A stretch of 64,000 bases of DNA from an uncultured SAR116 cluster alpha proteobacterium (GTDB lineage: Bacteria; Pseudomonadota; Alphaproteobacteria; Puniceispirillales; Marisalimonadaceae), in NCBI GenBank assembly GCA_902618025.1, contig CACMYY010000001.1, forward strand, positions 62,001 to 126,000, read 5' to 3'. Below, piece by piece: positions 55,585-64,000 of this stretch. A program made the position numbers and the translations under genes. How positions within the stretch are numbered: position 1 is the stretch's first letter; each line of letters starts with the position of its first letter. The notes under the pieces were generated by a model. It ran no database searches. It was given only the letters and a program-made list of their open reading frames with translations, and was not told the origin of the DNA.

Positions 55585-56886
55585 TTATCTATTTTTTAAT
55601 TCAACAAAATCTCTAATAGTGTTGCCTGTATAGAGTTGTCTAGGTCTGCCAATCCTTTGAACTGGATCAGTTATCATTTCGTTCCATTGAGCCACCCAAC
55701 CAACTGTTCTAGCTACCGCAAATAGGACTGTAAACATGTCTGTGGGAAAATTCATTGCTTTTAGAATTATTCCTGAATAAAAATCAACATTAGGATAAAG
55801 CTTCTTTTCAATAAAATAATCATCGTTGAGAGCAATTTTCTCTAATTCCATTGCTATTTTTAAAAGTGGATCATTTTTTATTCCTAACAAATCTAAAACT
55901 TCATGACATGAAACTCTCATTACAGCTGCTCTTGGATCATAATTTTTATAAACCCTATGACCAAATCCAAATAATCTAAAAGGATCATTTTTATCTTTTG
56001 CTCTGTTTACAAATTCATCAATTCTATCTACAGTTCCTATTTCTGATAACATTTTTAATACAGCTTCGTTTGCTCCACCATGAGCAGGGCCCCACAATGA
56101 AGCAATACCTGCTGCAATGCAAGCAAAGGGGTTTGCACCAGAAGATCCAGCAATCCTTACAGTTGAAGTTGAGGCATTTTGTTCGTGATCAGCATGTAAA
56201 ATTAAAATTTTATCCATGGCTCTAGCGATTATTGGATCTATTTTATATTTTTCAGCAGGGACTGAAAAACACATATGTAAAAAGTTTTCTGCATAACTTA
56301 AATCATTTTGAGGATAATTAAATGGTTGGCCAAGTGAATATTTATAAGCCATTGCTGCAATAGTTGGGATCTTAGCTATCATTCTTCTTGAAGAAACAAG
56401 TCTTTCATATGGATCATTTATATTAGTTGAATCTGGATAAAATGATGAAAGAGCACCAACTACACCGACCATAATCGCCATTGGATGTGCATCACGTCTA
56501 AAGCCTCTATAAAAATTTATTAATTGTTCATGTACCATAGTGTGATAGGTTATGGCATTTTCAAATTCTTCTTTTTCAGGTTTATTAGGTAAATCTCCAT
56601 TAAGCAGTAAGTAAGCGACTTCTAAAAAACTACTTTTTTCAGCTAGTTGATCAATGGAATAACCTCTATGCAGTAATATTCCTTGTTCTCCATCTATATA
56701 GGTAATGCCTGACTCACATGAACCAGTCGATCCGTAACCTGGATCATAGGTAAAAATACCTAGATCACTATAAAGTGATCTTATATCTACTACAGACGGC
56801 CCAACAGTCCCGGATAAAGTGTTTAATACCATTTCTTTGCCATTAAATACAATTTTATTTTTATCTGATGATGAGTCGTTTGACAT
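55585..56886 (-). CDS. gltA: Type II citrate synthase
   Basis: GltA condenses acetyl-CoA with oxaloacetate at the entry to the TCA cycle. The 433-aa protein has the N-terminal beta-domain ([24 protein letters not shown]), [12 protein letters not shown], the active-site [23 protein letters not shown] and [14 protein letters not shown] with the catalytic His, and [15 protein letters not shown] at the end. This is the hexameric, NADH-type length. It is downstream of gltX on the same strand by 48 nt. Confidence 0.97.
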   Translation of the reverse strand: MSNDSSSDKNKIVFNGKEMVLNTLSGTVGPSVVDIRSLYSDLGIFTYDPGYGSTGSCESGITYIDGEQGILLHRGYSIDQLAEKSSFLEVAYLLLNGDLPNKPEKEEFENAITYHTMVHEQLINFYRGFRRDAHPMAIMVGVVGALSSFYPDSTNINDPYERLVSSRRMIAKIPTIAAMAYKYSLGQPFNYPQNDLSYAENFLHMCFSVPAEKYKIDPIIARAMDKILILHADHEQNASTSTVRIAGSSGANPFACIAAGIASLWGPAHGGANEAVLKMLSEIGTVDRIDEFVNRAKDKNDPFRLFGFGHRVYKNYDPRAAVMRVSCHEVLDLLGIKNDPLLKIAMELEKIALNDDYFIEKKLYPNVDFYSGIILKAMNFPTDMFTVLFAVARTVGWVAQWNEMITDPVQRIGRPRQLYTGNTIRDFVELKNR

Positions 56887-56934
56887 GTTTATTACCTACT
56901 TTACTTATTAAGACTTATTTGGATTTTTCTATAA

Positions 56935-58308
56935 CTAGTATTTATAATTTAGTCGATTTACAGTAATAGTACAACCTAGTTCATAAATAATTGAGATTAA
57001 ATCAGGAGAATTTGTTTTACCAGTTAGAGCCATTCTTAAAATTGGTCCAATATCTTTGAATGTTAATGATTTATCTTGAATGTACTGATTAAGTATGTGT
57101 TTAATATTGTCCACACTCCACTCACACGCTTTTAATTGTGACCCAATTTCTTTGAGCATTAAATTATTTTTTTGTAATATTAATTGATAATTTTTATCTT
57201 TGCAAAAAAAGTTTTTTTGAAAAAGCCAATCAAATTCAAATTCTAAGTCAGTGTAAACTTGAACTCTTTTTAAGAGTTCAGGTAGTAAAGATTTAAATCT
57301 CTTTTGTTCCTCATTATTCAAAGAGAGCTTAAATCTATCAATAACCAACTTGTATATATCACTTGTTTTCATACTTTTTAGATTTTTAGCGTTAATATTA
57401 TTAAGTTTTTTTATATCAAATTTTGCTGGGGATTTACTCACATTTTCGAGAGCAAATAACTTGGCTGCTTTGTCAATACAAAAGACTTCATAATTTTTAG
57501 CTGTCCATCCTAATTGAAGTAAATATGAAAACATTGCATCACTAGTGTAACCTAAATCATGATAATCAAAAAGACTTGTGGCTCCGTGTCTTTTAGATAG
57601 TTTTGCTCCATCTGTGCCATGAATTAGGGGTATATGTGCGTAATATGGTATGTTCCAGTTAAGAAATTTAATAATTTGTATTTGTCTAAATGCATTGTTA
57701 AAATGATCATCACCTCTGATTACATGGGTAATTCTCATGTCATTGTCATCTACAACTGAAGATAACATATAAGTTGGAGTATTATCTGATCTTAAAATTA
57801 CCATATCATCTAGGATTTCATTTTTAACAGTCACTTTTCCTTGAACTATATCGTCAATTGTTGTTGTACCGTCAGATGGCATTTTTAAACGTATAACAAA
57901 TTCTCTATTTTTATTATCATATAGTTCTTTTTTGTTTCTCCATGGTGATTTTATTGGGATACCATTTTCACGGCTTTTTTTTCTTAATTTTTCTAATTCA
58001 TCAGAATTTAAATAACATTTGTAAGCGTGGCCTTTCTCTAAAAGTTCATGAGCAACTTTAATATGAGAATTAAAGTTTTGAGATTGGTAAATTACGTCAT
58101 GTTCAGAATTCACATTCAGCCAATTTAAACCTTTGTGTATAGCCTTAATCGCTTCTTCAGAAGATCTATTTTTATCGGTATCTTCAATTCTAACTAAATA
58201 TTTACCTGAGTGTTTTTTTGCAAACAAATAGTTGAATATTGCAGTTCTAGCCCCTCCAATATGTAAATGTCCTGTAGGTGAAGGTGCAAATCTTGTAACT
58301 ACGTTCAA
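56935..58308 (-). CDS. gltX: Glutamyl-tRNA synthetase
   Basis: GltX charges tRNA-Glu, and in alphaproteobacteria often tRNA-Gln as well. The ORF track start (58347) has no ribosome site; TTG at 58308 has AAGGG 7 nt upstream and gives the family N-terminus NVVTRFAPSPTGHLHIGGART. The class I motif GHLHIGG and the KMSKS equivalent AKLSKRHG are both present. Length is 457 aa. Confidence 0.96.
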   Translation of the reverse strand: MNVVTRFAPSPTGHLHIGGARTAIFNYLFAKKHSGKYLVRIEDTDKNRSSEEAIKAIHKGLNWLNVNSEHDVIYQSQNFNSHIKVAHELLEKGHAYKCYLNSDELEKLRKKSRENGIPIKSPWRNKKELYDNKNREFVIRLKMPSDGTTTIDDIVQGKVTVKNEILDDMVILRSDNTPTYMLSSVVDDNDMRITHVIRGDDHFNNAFRQIQIIKFLNWNIPYYAHIPLIHGTDGAKLSKRHGATSLFDYHDLGYTSDAMFSYLLQLGWTAKNYEVFCIDKAAKLFALENVSKSPAKFDIKKLNNINAKNLKSMKTSDIYKLVIDRFKLSLNNEEQKRFKSLLPELLKRVQVYTDLEFEFDWLFQKNFFCKDKNYQLILQKNNLMLKEIGSQLKACEWSVDNIKHILNQYIQDKSLTFKDIGPILRMALTGKTNSPDLISIIYELGCTITVNRLNYKY

Positions 58309-58383
58309 ATTACTTCCCTTAAGTAAATTAAATAAAATATTTGGCATAATTTTATATAAATTTAAAGGATTTTTGATATAATT

Positions 58384-59067
58384 TTAAAAATATTTTCTTA
58401 TAAGTGCACACATTTTCCCTTGTATTGTAACCCTGTCAGGTCCATATATTTGGGTTTTATAATGTTTATTAGCAGGTTCAAGTGCGATACTATCTCCCTT
58501 TTTTCTGAATTTTTTTAATGTTGCTTCTTCTTTGTCAATTAAAGCAACAACAATATCTCCATTATTAACATTTGTTATTTTACTTATTAAGACTGTATCT
58601 CCATCAAATATACCTTCATCTATCATTGAGTCTCCCTCTACAGTTAAGGCAAAACTTTCTTCGGAAAGTAAATAATTTTTAGGTACTTCTATAAGTTGGT
58701 CATAATTTGATATTGCTTCAATTGGTGTTCCTGCTGCAATTTTCCCCAGCATTGGTATTTTTTTTATGTCTTCATTCGATATTTCTGTAATGTCTCTATC
58801 TTTTGGATGTAATATCTTATTAATATCGATCACATTGCTAATATACGGTTGACCATTGGGGTATTTAGTTGGAGCAATTGCTCTAGCTTTATTTTCTAGA
58901 TGTTGAATATATCCTCTTTCTTCAAGAGCTTTTACAATTCTGTGAATGCCAGATTTAGATTTTAAATTAAGCTCTAAACAAATTTCTTCATATGAAGGGG
59001 AAACACCATCTTGTTCTATACGTAGAATTAAGAAATTTAATAATTGATTTTGTTTGTTTGTTAACAT
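58384..59067 (-). CDS. lexA: SOS repressor LexA
   Basis: LexA represses DNA-damage genes and cuts itself when RecA is active. The protein has an N-terminal winged helix (LTNKQNQLLNFLILRI and SKSGIHRIVKALEERGYI), the cleavage bond in GKIAAGTPIEA, the serine in EGDSMIDEGI and the lysine of EEATLKKF. Two ATGs are adjacent (59070 and 59067); AGGA is 1 nt from the first and 4 nt from the second, so I chose the second. A LexA box lies just upstream. Confidence 0.96.
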   Translation of the reverse strand: MLTNKQNQLLNFLILRIEQDGVSPSYEEICLELNLKSKSGIHRIVKALEERGYIQHLENKARAIAPTKYPNGQPYISNVIDINKILHPKDRDITEISNEDIKKIPMLGKIAAGTPIEAISNYDQLIEVPKNYLLSEESFALTVEGDSMIDEGIFDGDTVLISKITNVNNGDIVVALIDKEEATLKKFRKKGDSIALEPANKHYKTQIYGPDRVTIQGKMCALIRKYF

Positions 59068-59078
59068 CATTTCCTCGT

Positions 59079-59093
59079 GTTCACTATTTGTTC
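59079..59093. promoter_or_regulatory. LexA (SOS) box GTTC-N7-GTTC
   Basis: GTTC, seven bases (ACTATTT) and GTTC form the alphaproteobacterial LexA consensus exactly. It lies 2 nt upstream of the ribosome site of lexA, so it should mediate autorepression. I noticed no second box of this form in the window. Confidence 0.85.
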
Positions 59094-59121
59094 TAATGCA
59101 TTTTTAAGCAAAATACAAGTT

Positions 59122-60354
59122 TTAAATATTATTTGGGAATTTTAATACTTTTACATTTTCACCATTGCTTATTGATTTTTCGAATGGGTCTCTTACAATC
59201 AAACAGTCAGCTCTTGAAAAATTTGTAATCATAGAGCTATCTTGCAATTTAAATGGTGTAACGTTTAACTTACCATTATTATAGCTTGATTTTGCTCTTA
59301 CAAAATCTAGTCTTTTATCATTTTTGAGCATTTTTCCATTTAAAACACCATTTTCAAAATTTGGAAAAGAACTATTGTCACCTAACATTTTTCTTATAGC
59401 TATATTTACAAATATTAATGAGCAAACACCTGAAGACACAGGATTTCCAGGTAATCCCATTAATGGAGTTTTATTTATTTTTGAAAAAAGTAAAGGTTTT
59501 CCAGGTCTCATAGCTATTTTCCAGAATTCAATCTTGTTCTTAAATTTTGATAAAGCTTTTTGTATTAGATCATATTTTCCAACAGAAACTCCTCCAGTTG
59601 TTATAATTAAATCACTATCAAGAGCATTCTCTAAAATTTCAAAAATATCTTGTAAATTATCTTTAGCAACTGGTAAAATTCTTGCTATTCCTCCAAACTC
59701 CTGAACCATAGATGCTAACATAAGGCTGTTTCCATTAGGAATTTTATCTTTTGATATTTGCTCTCCTACTTTTAAAATTTCATTACCAGTAGATAAAATA
59801 GAGACTGTTGGTTTTCTAGATACTGTCAACCAAGCTTGTCCAGTCATAGCAATAGATCCAAGGTGACGTGATTTTAGAATCGTACCTTCTTTAAAAAGTA
59901 TGTTGTTTTTTTCAAAATCTAACCCTTTTTTACGAACAAACTGATTTTTTTTAGGAGTTTCTTCAACTATTATAAAATTTTCATTATTTAAAATTTTAAC
60001 ATCCTCTTGAATAATTACTGTATTGCTACCTTTAGGTAATTTAGCACCTGTAAAAATTCTGACTGTTTCTAATGTGTTAATTTTTTTAGTATAAGGAATA
60101 CCAGCAGAGGATTCTCCAACAATTTTGAACTTTTTAATTCTATCGTCTTTTACTTTAATAAAATCTCTGTAATTTACGGCATATCCATCCATTGAAGAAA
60201 CATCATACTTAGGGTTGTCTATGTCACTTATTATGGGTTTGGCGAGGCACCTTCCTAAAGCATCATTTAGAAAAATCTCTTCATTACTAATTTTTTGAAA
60301 GCTTAATTTAATTTTATTGATTGCTTCATCTAAGGACAGCAAATCAGACTGCAT
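59122..60354 (-). CDS. moeA: Molybdopterin molybdenumtransferase MoeA
   Basis: MoeA inserts molybdenum into molybdopterin. The track start at GTG 60375 lies deep in moaC; the ATG at 60354 has GGAG 6 nt upstream and is preferred, giving about 410 aa and an 11-nt overlap with moaC. Motifs are SSMDGYAVNYRDF, GESSAGIPY, RIFTGAKLPKGSNTVI, LSTGNEIL, the MPT-binding TTGGVSVGKYD and MRPGKPLLFSKI with GLPGNPVSSGV. Molybdoenzymes are therefore expected in the organism; none is in the window. Confidence 0.95.
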   Translation of the reverse strand: MQSDLLSLDEAINKIKLSFQKISNEEIFLNDALGRCLAKPIISDIDNPKYDVSSMDGYAVNYRDFIKVKDDRIKKFKIVGESSAGIPYTKKINTLETVRIFTGAKLPKGSNTVIIQEDVKILNNENFIIVEETPKKNQFVRKKGLDFEKNNILFKEGTILKSRHLGSIAMTGQAWLTVSRKPTVSILSTGNEILKVGEQISKDKIPNGNSLMLASMVQEFGGIARILPVAKDNLQDIFEILENALDSDLIITTGGVSVGKYDLIQKALSKFKNKIEFWKIAMRPGKPLLFSKINKTPLMGLPGNPVSSGVCSLIFVNIAIRKMLGDNSSFPNFENGVLNGKMLKNDKRLDFVRAKSSYNNGKLNVTPFKLQDSSMITNFSRADCLIVRDPFEKSISNGENVKVLKFPNNI

Positions 60355-60826
60355 TGAATTCTCCAGATTTTCCACCAGATTTATGAATTAGTTTTATATT
60401 TGTTAATATCATTTCTCTGTCAATCGCCTTACACATGTCATAAATGGTAAGGCCAGCAACTGAGACTGCAGTTAAAGCTTCCATTTCAACTCCAGTTTTC
60501 CCAACAAGAGAGGCTTCAGCAGTAATTTTTACACAAGATTCTTCAATATTTGGTTCTAAATCAACATTAACATATGATAAGGGAATAGAGTGACATAAGG
60601 GGATAAGTTCATCTGTTTTTTTTGCGGCCATTATACCTGCTAACTTTGCAACATTAAGAACTTCACCTTTTTTAATTTGTAATTCTAATATTTTTTTTAG
60701 AGTATTTGCTTTCATAATGATTTTACCAGTTGCAATAGCTACGCGAACGGTAGAGTCTTTTTCGTTTATATTCACCATTGACGGGTTTCCGTTTTTATCA
60801 ACATGTGTAAGTTCATTCTTGCTCAA
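60344..60826 (-). CDS. moaC: Cyclic pyranopterin monophosphate synthase MoaC
   Basis: MoaC works with MoaA to make cyclic pyranopterin monophosphate, the first step of molybdenum cofactor synthesis. The 160-aa protein has TVRVAIATGKI, AKLAGIMAAKKTDELIPLCHSIPL and GVEMEALTAVSVAGLTIYDMCKAID. It lies between trpC and moeA, the usual alphaproteobacterial trpD-trpC-moaC-moeA-lexA order. Confidence 0.96.
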   Translation of the reverse strand: MSKNELTHVDKNGNPSMVNINEKDSTVRVAIATGKIIMKANTLKKILELQIKKGEVLNVAKLAGIMAAKKTDELIPLCHSIPLSYVNVDLEPNIEESCVKITAEASLVGKTGVEMEALTAVSVAGLTIYDMCKAIDREMILTNIKLIHKSGGKSGEFNAV

Positions 60827-60828
60827 TT

Positions 60829-61611
60829 TTAAATTCCTAATATTGTTTTTGTTGCTAAAGTTAAGTTTTTTTCTTTCATAAGGCTTTCTCCAATTAAAAA
60901 ATTTATTATCCCATTTTCTTTTAAGAACCTAAGTTCTGTTTGTGTTTTTAATCCACTTTCTGCCACGATAATTTTGTCTGGATCAATAAATTTTTTTAAT
61001 TTTATAGTATTATTAATATCTACTTCCATTGTTTTTAAATTTCGATTATTAACGCCAATTAATTTTGATTTAAGTTTATTAGCCATCTTAATTTCTTCGT
61101 GAGTATGTGTCTCAACAAGCACATCCATACCTAAATCTAAAGCCTCTTTTTCTAGTAAAATTGCTTCATCTAAATTAAGTGCTGCCATTATTAACAATAT
61201 ACAATCAGCACCTAATGACCTAGATTCTTTTATTTGCCAAGGATCAATTATAAAATCCTTCCTCAAAATTGGTAAATCAATTTCTTTTTTTATAATATTA
61301 ATATATTTATTATTTCCTTGAAAATATTTCTCATCAGTTAAAACAGATAAACAAGATGCACCTCCATCTTGATAACATTTTGCCAGTTCTAATGGATCAA
61401 AATCTTTTCTTATTAATCCTTTGCTCGGTGACGCTTTTTTTATTTCTGCTATGAGGTTAAACTTATTTGGATTATTAAGGTTTTCTATGAATTTTCTTGG
61501 TTTTGTTTGTTTGTCAATTTTCGATTGAAGATCAAAGTTATTTGCTTGATTTCTTCTAAAAGTAAATTCTTCTTTTTTATAGTTTATGATTTCTTGAAGC
61601 TTTATAACCAT
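60829..61611 (-). CDS. trpC: Indole-3-glycerol phosphate synthase
   Basis: TrpC closes the indole ring in tryptophan synthesis. The ORF track starts at TTG 61623, only 1-2 nt from AGGA; the ATG at 61611 (beginning MVIKLQEIINYKKEEF) is more plausible and fits the family start. Motifs are NLIAEIKKASPSKGLIRKDF, LSVLTDEKYFQG, RKDFIIDPWQI and NNRNLKTMEVD. It is monofunctional, not fused to TrpF. Confidence 0.95.
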   Translation of the reverse strand: MVIKLQEIINYKKEEFTFRRNQANNFDLQSKIDKQTKPRKFIENLNNPNKFNLIAEIKKASPSKGLIRKDFDPLELAKCYQDGGASCLSVLTDEKYFQGNNKYINIIKKEIDLPILRKDFIIDPWQIKESRSLGADCILLIMAALNLDEAILLEKEALDLGMDVLVETHTHEEIKMANKLKSKLIGVNNRNLKTMEVDINNTIKLKKFIDPDKIIVAESGLKTQTELRFLKENGIINFLIGESLMKEKNLTLATKTILGI

Positions 61612-61625
61612 TTTAAATTTCAATC

Positions 61626-62648
61626 CTATAAATTAGTCATTTCTATTAACTTTTCTAATTTTTCCATAGCTTTTCCATTGTCTAGTGAATCCACTGATTT
61701 TAATGCACCCTCTCTAAGGTTTTGTGCATTGTCTGTTGCAACTAAAGCAGAGGCAGAGTTTAAAATAACTACATCTCTAAACTTACTTTTTTTTCCATTA
61801 AACAATTCAATGATTTCTCTAGCATTTTCTTCTGGTTCTCCGCCAATAATATCAGAAATTTTAGCAGTGGGAAGGTCTATATCTGATGGATTTATTGAAA
61901 ATTCTTTTATTATTCCATTTTTAAGTTCGGCGCAATAAGTCTCACCGGTTATTGTAACTTCGTCTAATCCGTCACTCCCATGGACTATCCATGCATGTGT
62001 AGATCCAAGATTTTTTAATGATTCTGCAAATGGTAAAATAAGAGATTTGTCATAAACACCTAATAATTGTTTCTTAACTAAAGCTGGGTTGGATAAAGGT
62101 CCTAACAAATTAAAAATAGTTCTTATGCCCATTTCTTGTCTTATTTTACCAACATATTTCATTGCAATGTGATGTTTTGGAGCAAGAAGAAAACAAATAC
62201 CAATTTCATCTAAACATTTTTCTACTATATCAAGCTCACAATCAATATTAACTGACAGAGATTTTAAAACATTTGCAGCCCCTGACTTAGAGGTAGCAGA
62301 ATAGTTTCCGTGTTTTGCTACGGGGATATTTGTTCCTGCTAGTACAAATGAAACAGCAGTTGATATATTTAATGTACCTAAATTGTCTCCTCCAGTTCCT
62401 ACAACATCGATTGTATTTTCTTTAGACTTAATTTTTGAACATTTATCTCTTAGAATTTCTGCTCCAGCTGCAATAACAGTTGGGTTATGGTTTTGCATTT
62501 TGATAGCTGTCAAAAAAGATGAAATTTGAGCGTCAGTTGCTTTTCCAGACATAATTATCTCAAATGCTGATTTACTTAATTGATAACTTAATTCTTTTCC
62601 ATCAGTAACAATTTTTAAAATGTTTTTTAATTCCAAATCATAATTCAT
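61626..62648 (-). CDS. trpD: Anthranilate phosphoribosyltransferase
   Basis: TrpD joins anthranilate to PRPP. The 340-aa protein has the PRPP-binding DVVGTGGDNLGTLNISTAVSFVLAG, KHGNYSATSKSGAANVLKSL, GIRTIFNLLGPLSNPA and VHGSDGLDEVTITG. It is the first gene of the minus-strand run that continues through lexA. trpE and trpG are not adjacent within the window. Confidence 0.96.
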   Translation of the reverse strand: MNYDLELKNILKIVTDGKELSYQLSKSAFEIIMSGKATDAQISSFLTAIKMQNHNPTVIAAGAEILRDKCSKIKSKENTIDVVGTGGDNLGTLNISTAVSFVLAGTNIPVAKHGNYSATSKSGAANVLKSLSVNIDCELDIVEKCLDEIGICFLLAPKHHIAMKYVGKIRQEMGIRTIFNLLGPLSNPALVKKQLLGVYDKSLILPFAESLKNLGSTHAWIVHGSDGLDEVTITGETYCAELKNGIIKEFSINPSDIDLPTAKISDIIGGEPEENAREIIELFNGKKSKFRDVVILNSASALVATDNAQNLREGALKSVDSLDNGKAMEKLEKLIEMTNL

Positions 62649-62745
62649 TTATTAACTCATTCATAATTGTGTTAAAATAATATTAATTTATACTAGAGTT
62701 ATTTATTAATTTAATCTATCTTTCTTTATCAGTTATTATCATGTG

Positions 62746-62757
62746 GTATTATAATAC
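62746..62757. promoter_or_regulatory. Palindromic -10 region between trpD and rplM
   Basis: GTATTATAATAC is a perfect 12-bp palindrome that contains TATAAT on the plus strand (62750-62755) and TATAAT on the minus strand (62748-62753). It lies 98 nt upstream of trpD and 118 nt upstream of rplM. No convincing -35 is visible on either side, so this is a candidate only. Confidence 0.4.
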
Positions 62758-62875
62758 TCACTATATTAAGTAATTGAAATTATTATAAAATAATAGGAAC
62801 TTTTTAATTGACTGTTAAAGATAATAAGGTTAATTAAGCATAAATTTAAAGAAATTTTTATTAAGGAATGATGAT

Positions 62876-63340
62876 ATGGCCTTAAAAGGTACTTATTCAG
62901 CAAAACCAAAAGATATTAATAAAGATTGGTTTGTCGTAGACGCAGAAGGGTTAGTCTTAGGACGCTTGGCTGCGATTATTGCAAATAGATTAAGAGGCAA
63001 ACACAAGGTTGGATACACTCCACATATGGCATGTGGTGACAATATAGTCGTAGTTAATTGTGAAAAAGTTGTTTTGACTGGAAACAAAAGAACTCAAAAA
63101 ACGTATTATTGGCATACAGGATACCCTGGAGGTATTAAGGAAAGAAAAGCTGATAAAATTTTAGATGGAAGATTTCCAGATAGAGTTATTCGTAAAGCTG
63201 TAGAAAGAATGGTTCCTCGTGGCCCACTTGGACGTCAAGTTATGAGGCAACTATATATATATGCAGGCAATAATCATCCTCATGAAGCTCAATCTCCAGT
63301 AACATTAGATGTAAAATCTATGAATAGAAAAAATAGTTAA
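62876..63340 (+). CDS. rplM: 50S ribosomal protein L13
   Basis: The 154-aa protein has [29 protein letters not shown], the [18 protein letters not shown] strand and the [21 protein letters not shown] segment. AAGGAATGATG precedes the ATG at 62876. rplM and rpsI are paired in nearly all bacteria. Confidence 0.97.
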   Translation: MALKGTYSAKPKDINKDWFVVDAEGLVLGRLAAIIANRLRGKHKVGYTPHMACGDNIVVVNCEKVVLTGNKRTQKTYYWHTGYPGGIKERKADKILDGRFPDRVIRKAVERMVPRGPLGRQVMRQLYIYAGNNHPHEAQSPVTLDVKSMNRKNS

Positions 63341-63349
63341 AGGTTTAAA

Positions 63350-63838
63350 ATGGCTGAAGAAAATAATAAAACAAATAATCTTGACGCTTTATCTAAATTA
63401 AAAGTTGATGATAAGAAAGAAGCTATCGTTAACGACCCTAAAATTGATACTCTTGGAAGGTCTTACGCAACAGGAAGAAGAAAAGAATCTACTGCTCGTG
63501 TATGGGTAAAACGAGGCACTGGAAAGATTTCTATTAATGGCAAAGAAATGATAAATTACTTTGCAAGACCAGTTCTTCAAATGCAACTGAATTTTGTGTT
63601 TGACGTGACTGAAAGAAAAGATCAGTTTGACGTTATTGCGACAGTAAAAGGTGGAGGATTGTCTGGGCAGGCAGGAGCTGTTAGACACGGTTTGAGTAGA
63701 GCTTTAAGCCTTTTTGAACCAGATCTCAGGAAACCATTAAAGTCTGCTGGAATGTTAACCAGAGATTCTAGAGTTGTAGAACGTAAAAAATATGGTAGAG
63801 CGAAAGCTAGAAAAAGTTTTCAATTTTCAAAACGATAA
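63350..63838 (+). CDS. rpsI: 30S ribosomal protein S9
   Basis: The 162-aa protein has the S9 core [28 protein letters not shown], the [21 protein letters not shown] motif and the basic C-terminal end [17 protein letters not shown]. The last residue is Arg of SKR, which reaches the P-site tRNA. The first 35 residues are an acidic and lysine-rich extension, as in other alphaproteobacteria. Confidence 0.97.
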   Translation: MAEENNKTNNLDALSKLKVDDKKEAIVNDPKIDTLGRSYATGRRKESTARVWVKRGTGKISINGKEMINYFARPVLQMQLNFVFDVTERKDQFDVIATVKGGGLSGQAGAVRHGLSRALSLFEPDLRKPLKSAGMLTRDSRVVERKKYGRAKARKSFQFSKR

Positions 63839-63864
63839 AGATAATAATGATGATTTAATTAACG

Positions 63865-63890
63865 AGGTGTGCAAAGCACACCTTTTTTTT
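63865..63890 (+). terminator. Intrinsic terminator after rpsI
   Basis: AGGTGTGC, loop AAA and GCACACCT form a perfect 8-bp stem followed by a run of T (CCTTTTTTTT). It lies 27 nt after the rpsI stop. It is the only textbook rho-independent terminator I noticed in the window. Confidence 0.9.
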
Positions 63891-63943
63891 ATCTTAAAAA
63901 TATTTTATAAATATTTTGTTATTTTAAATGAGAAGGAAATTTT

Positions 63944-64000
63944 ATGAAACCTATAAAAATAGGAATCGCAGGGCTTGGAAATGTAGGTGAAGAAGTAGCT
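63944..64000 (+). CDS. hom: Homoserine dehydrogenase, 5' end only
   Basis: The ATG at 63944, with AAGGAA upstream, opens MKPIKIGIAGLGNVGEEVA, the Rossmann NADP-binding start typical of homoserine dehydrogenase (GxGxVG). Only 19 residues are visible. It would be the branch point to methionine and threonine. Other Rossmann enzymes cannot be fully excluded. Confidence 0.75.
   Translation, partial: MKPIKIGIAGLGNVGEEVA

Noticed and set aside
60355-60375. GTG start of moeA at 60375
   Set aside because: The ATG at 60354 has GGAG 6 nt upstream, so the longer form is unlikely.
1-64000. CRISPR arrays, tRNA or rRNA genes, insertion sequences, prophage
   Set aside because: No spaced repeats, cloverleaf-like GC-rich stretches, transposase motifs or phage genes were seen; intergenic gaps are too short for most of them.

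Overview
The window is AT-rich (about 30% GC by eye) and very densely packed: genes abut or overlap, and convergent pairs end 0 to 5 nt apart. Gene order and protein types point to a streamlined, free-living, probably marine alphaproteobacterium of SAR11-like or AEGEAN-169/HIMB59-like character. The main reasons are the cluster dapA-smpB-folK-rpoZ-rsh-pdxJ-acpS-lepB-rnc-era-recO-parC, the rpsB-tsf-pyrH-frr-uppS-cdsA-dxr-rseP-bamA-skp-lpxD-fabZ-lpxA-lpxI-lpxB run, a GTTC-N7-GTTC SOS box at lexA, and a keto-acid-type TRAP transporter. The exact clade cannot be fixed without phylogeny. I found no tRNA, rRNA, CRISPR array, prophage or insertion sequence.

Layout. (1) 1-4.7 kb is an accessory zone. 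It holds a NavAb-like voltage-gated sodium channel, several small unknown proteins, a DUF123 (GIY-YIG-like) protein, a decayed secreted formylglycine-enzyme-like pseudogene, and two small genes missing from the ORF track (a 51-aa membrane protein and a 54-aa zinc-ribbon protein). (2) 4.8-14.4 kb is a mixed metabolic and transport zone: an RraA-family protein, a MATE exporter, an FeS-BCP-type photolyase that lacks the usual cluster cysteines, an enolase-superfamily dehydratase, an FMN 2-hydroxy-acid dehydrogenase, YczE-like and TauE-like membrane proteins, a nitroreductase and a threonine dehydratase. (3) 14.4-26.1 kb is the conserved housekeeping cluster from dapA to parC. (4) 26.2-32.6 kb is a TRAP operon, dctP-dctQ-dctM, followed by a gamma-glutamyltransferase-like gene; its DctM carries a C-terminal coiled-coil extension of about 325 aa. 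(5) 32.6-41.2 kb holds bpt and hemB on the minus strand, then proS, lolC, lolD and dnaE. (6) 41.3-55.6 kb is one long plus-strand run for translation, isoprenoid, phospholipid, outer-membrane assembly and lipid A genes, opened by a structured rpsB leader. (7) 55.6-62.6 kb is minus strand: gltA, gltX, lexA, moeA, moaC, trpC, trpD. (8) 62.9-64 kb holds rplM-rpsI with a strong terminator, then the start of a homoserine dehydrogenase gene.

The items most worth following up are the TRAP permease with a long coiled-coil tail bounded by two cysteines, the photolyase without its usual Fe-S ligands, the rpsB leader pseudoknot candidate, the lexA SOS box, the apparent ATT start of cdsA, and the nonsense-interrupted pseudogene. 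Several ORF-track starts were moved using Shine-Dalgarno position and family N-termini (dapA, lepB, rnc, rseP, gltX, moeA, trpC, lexA, the nitroreductase, the GGT-like gene, cdsA).
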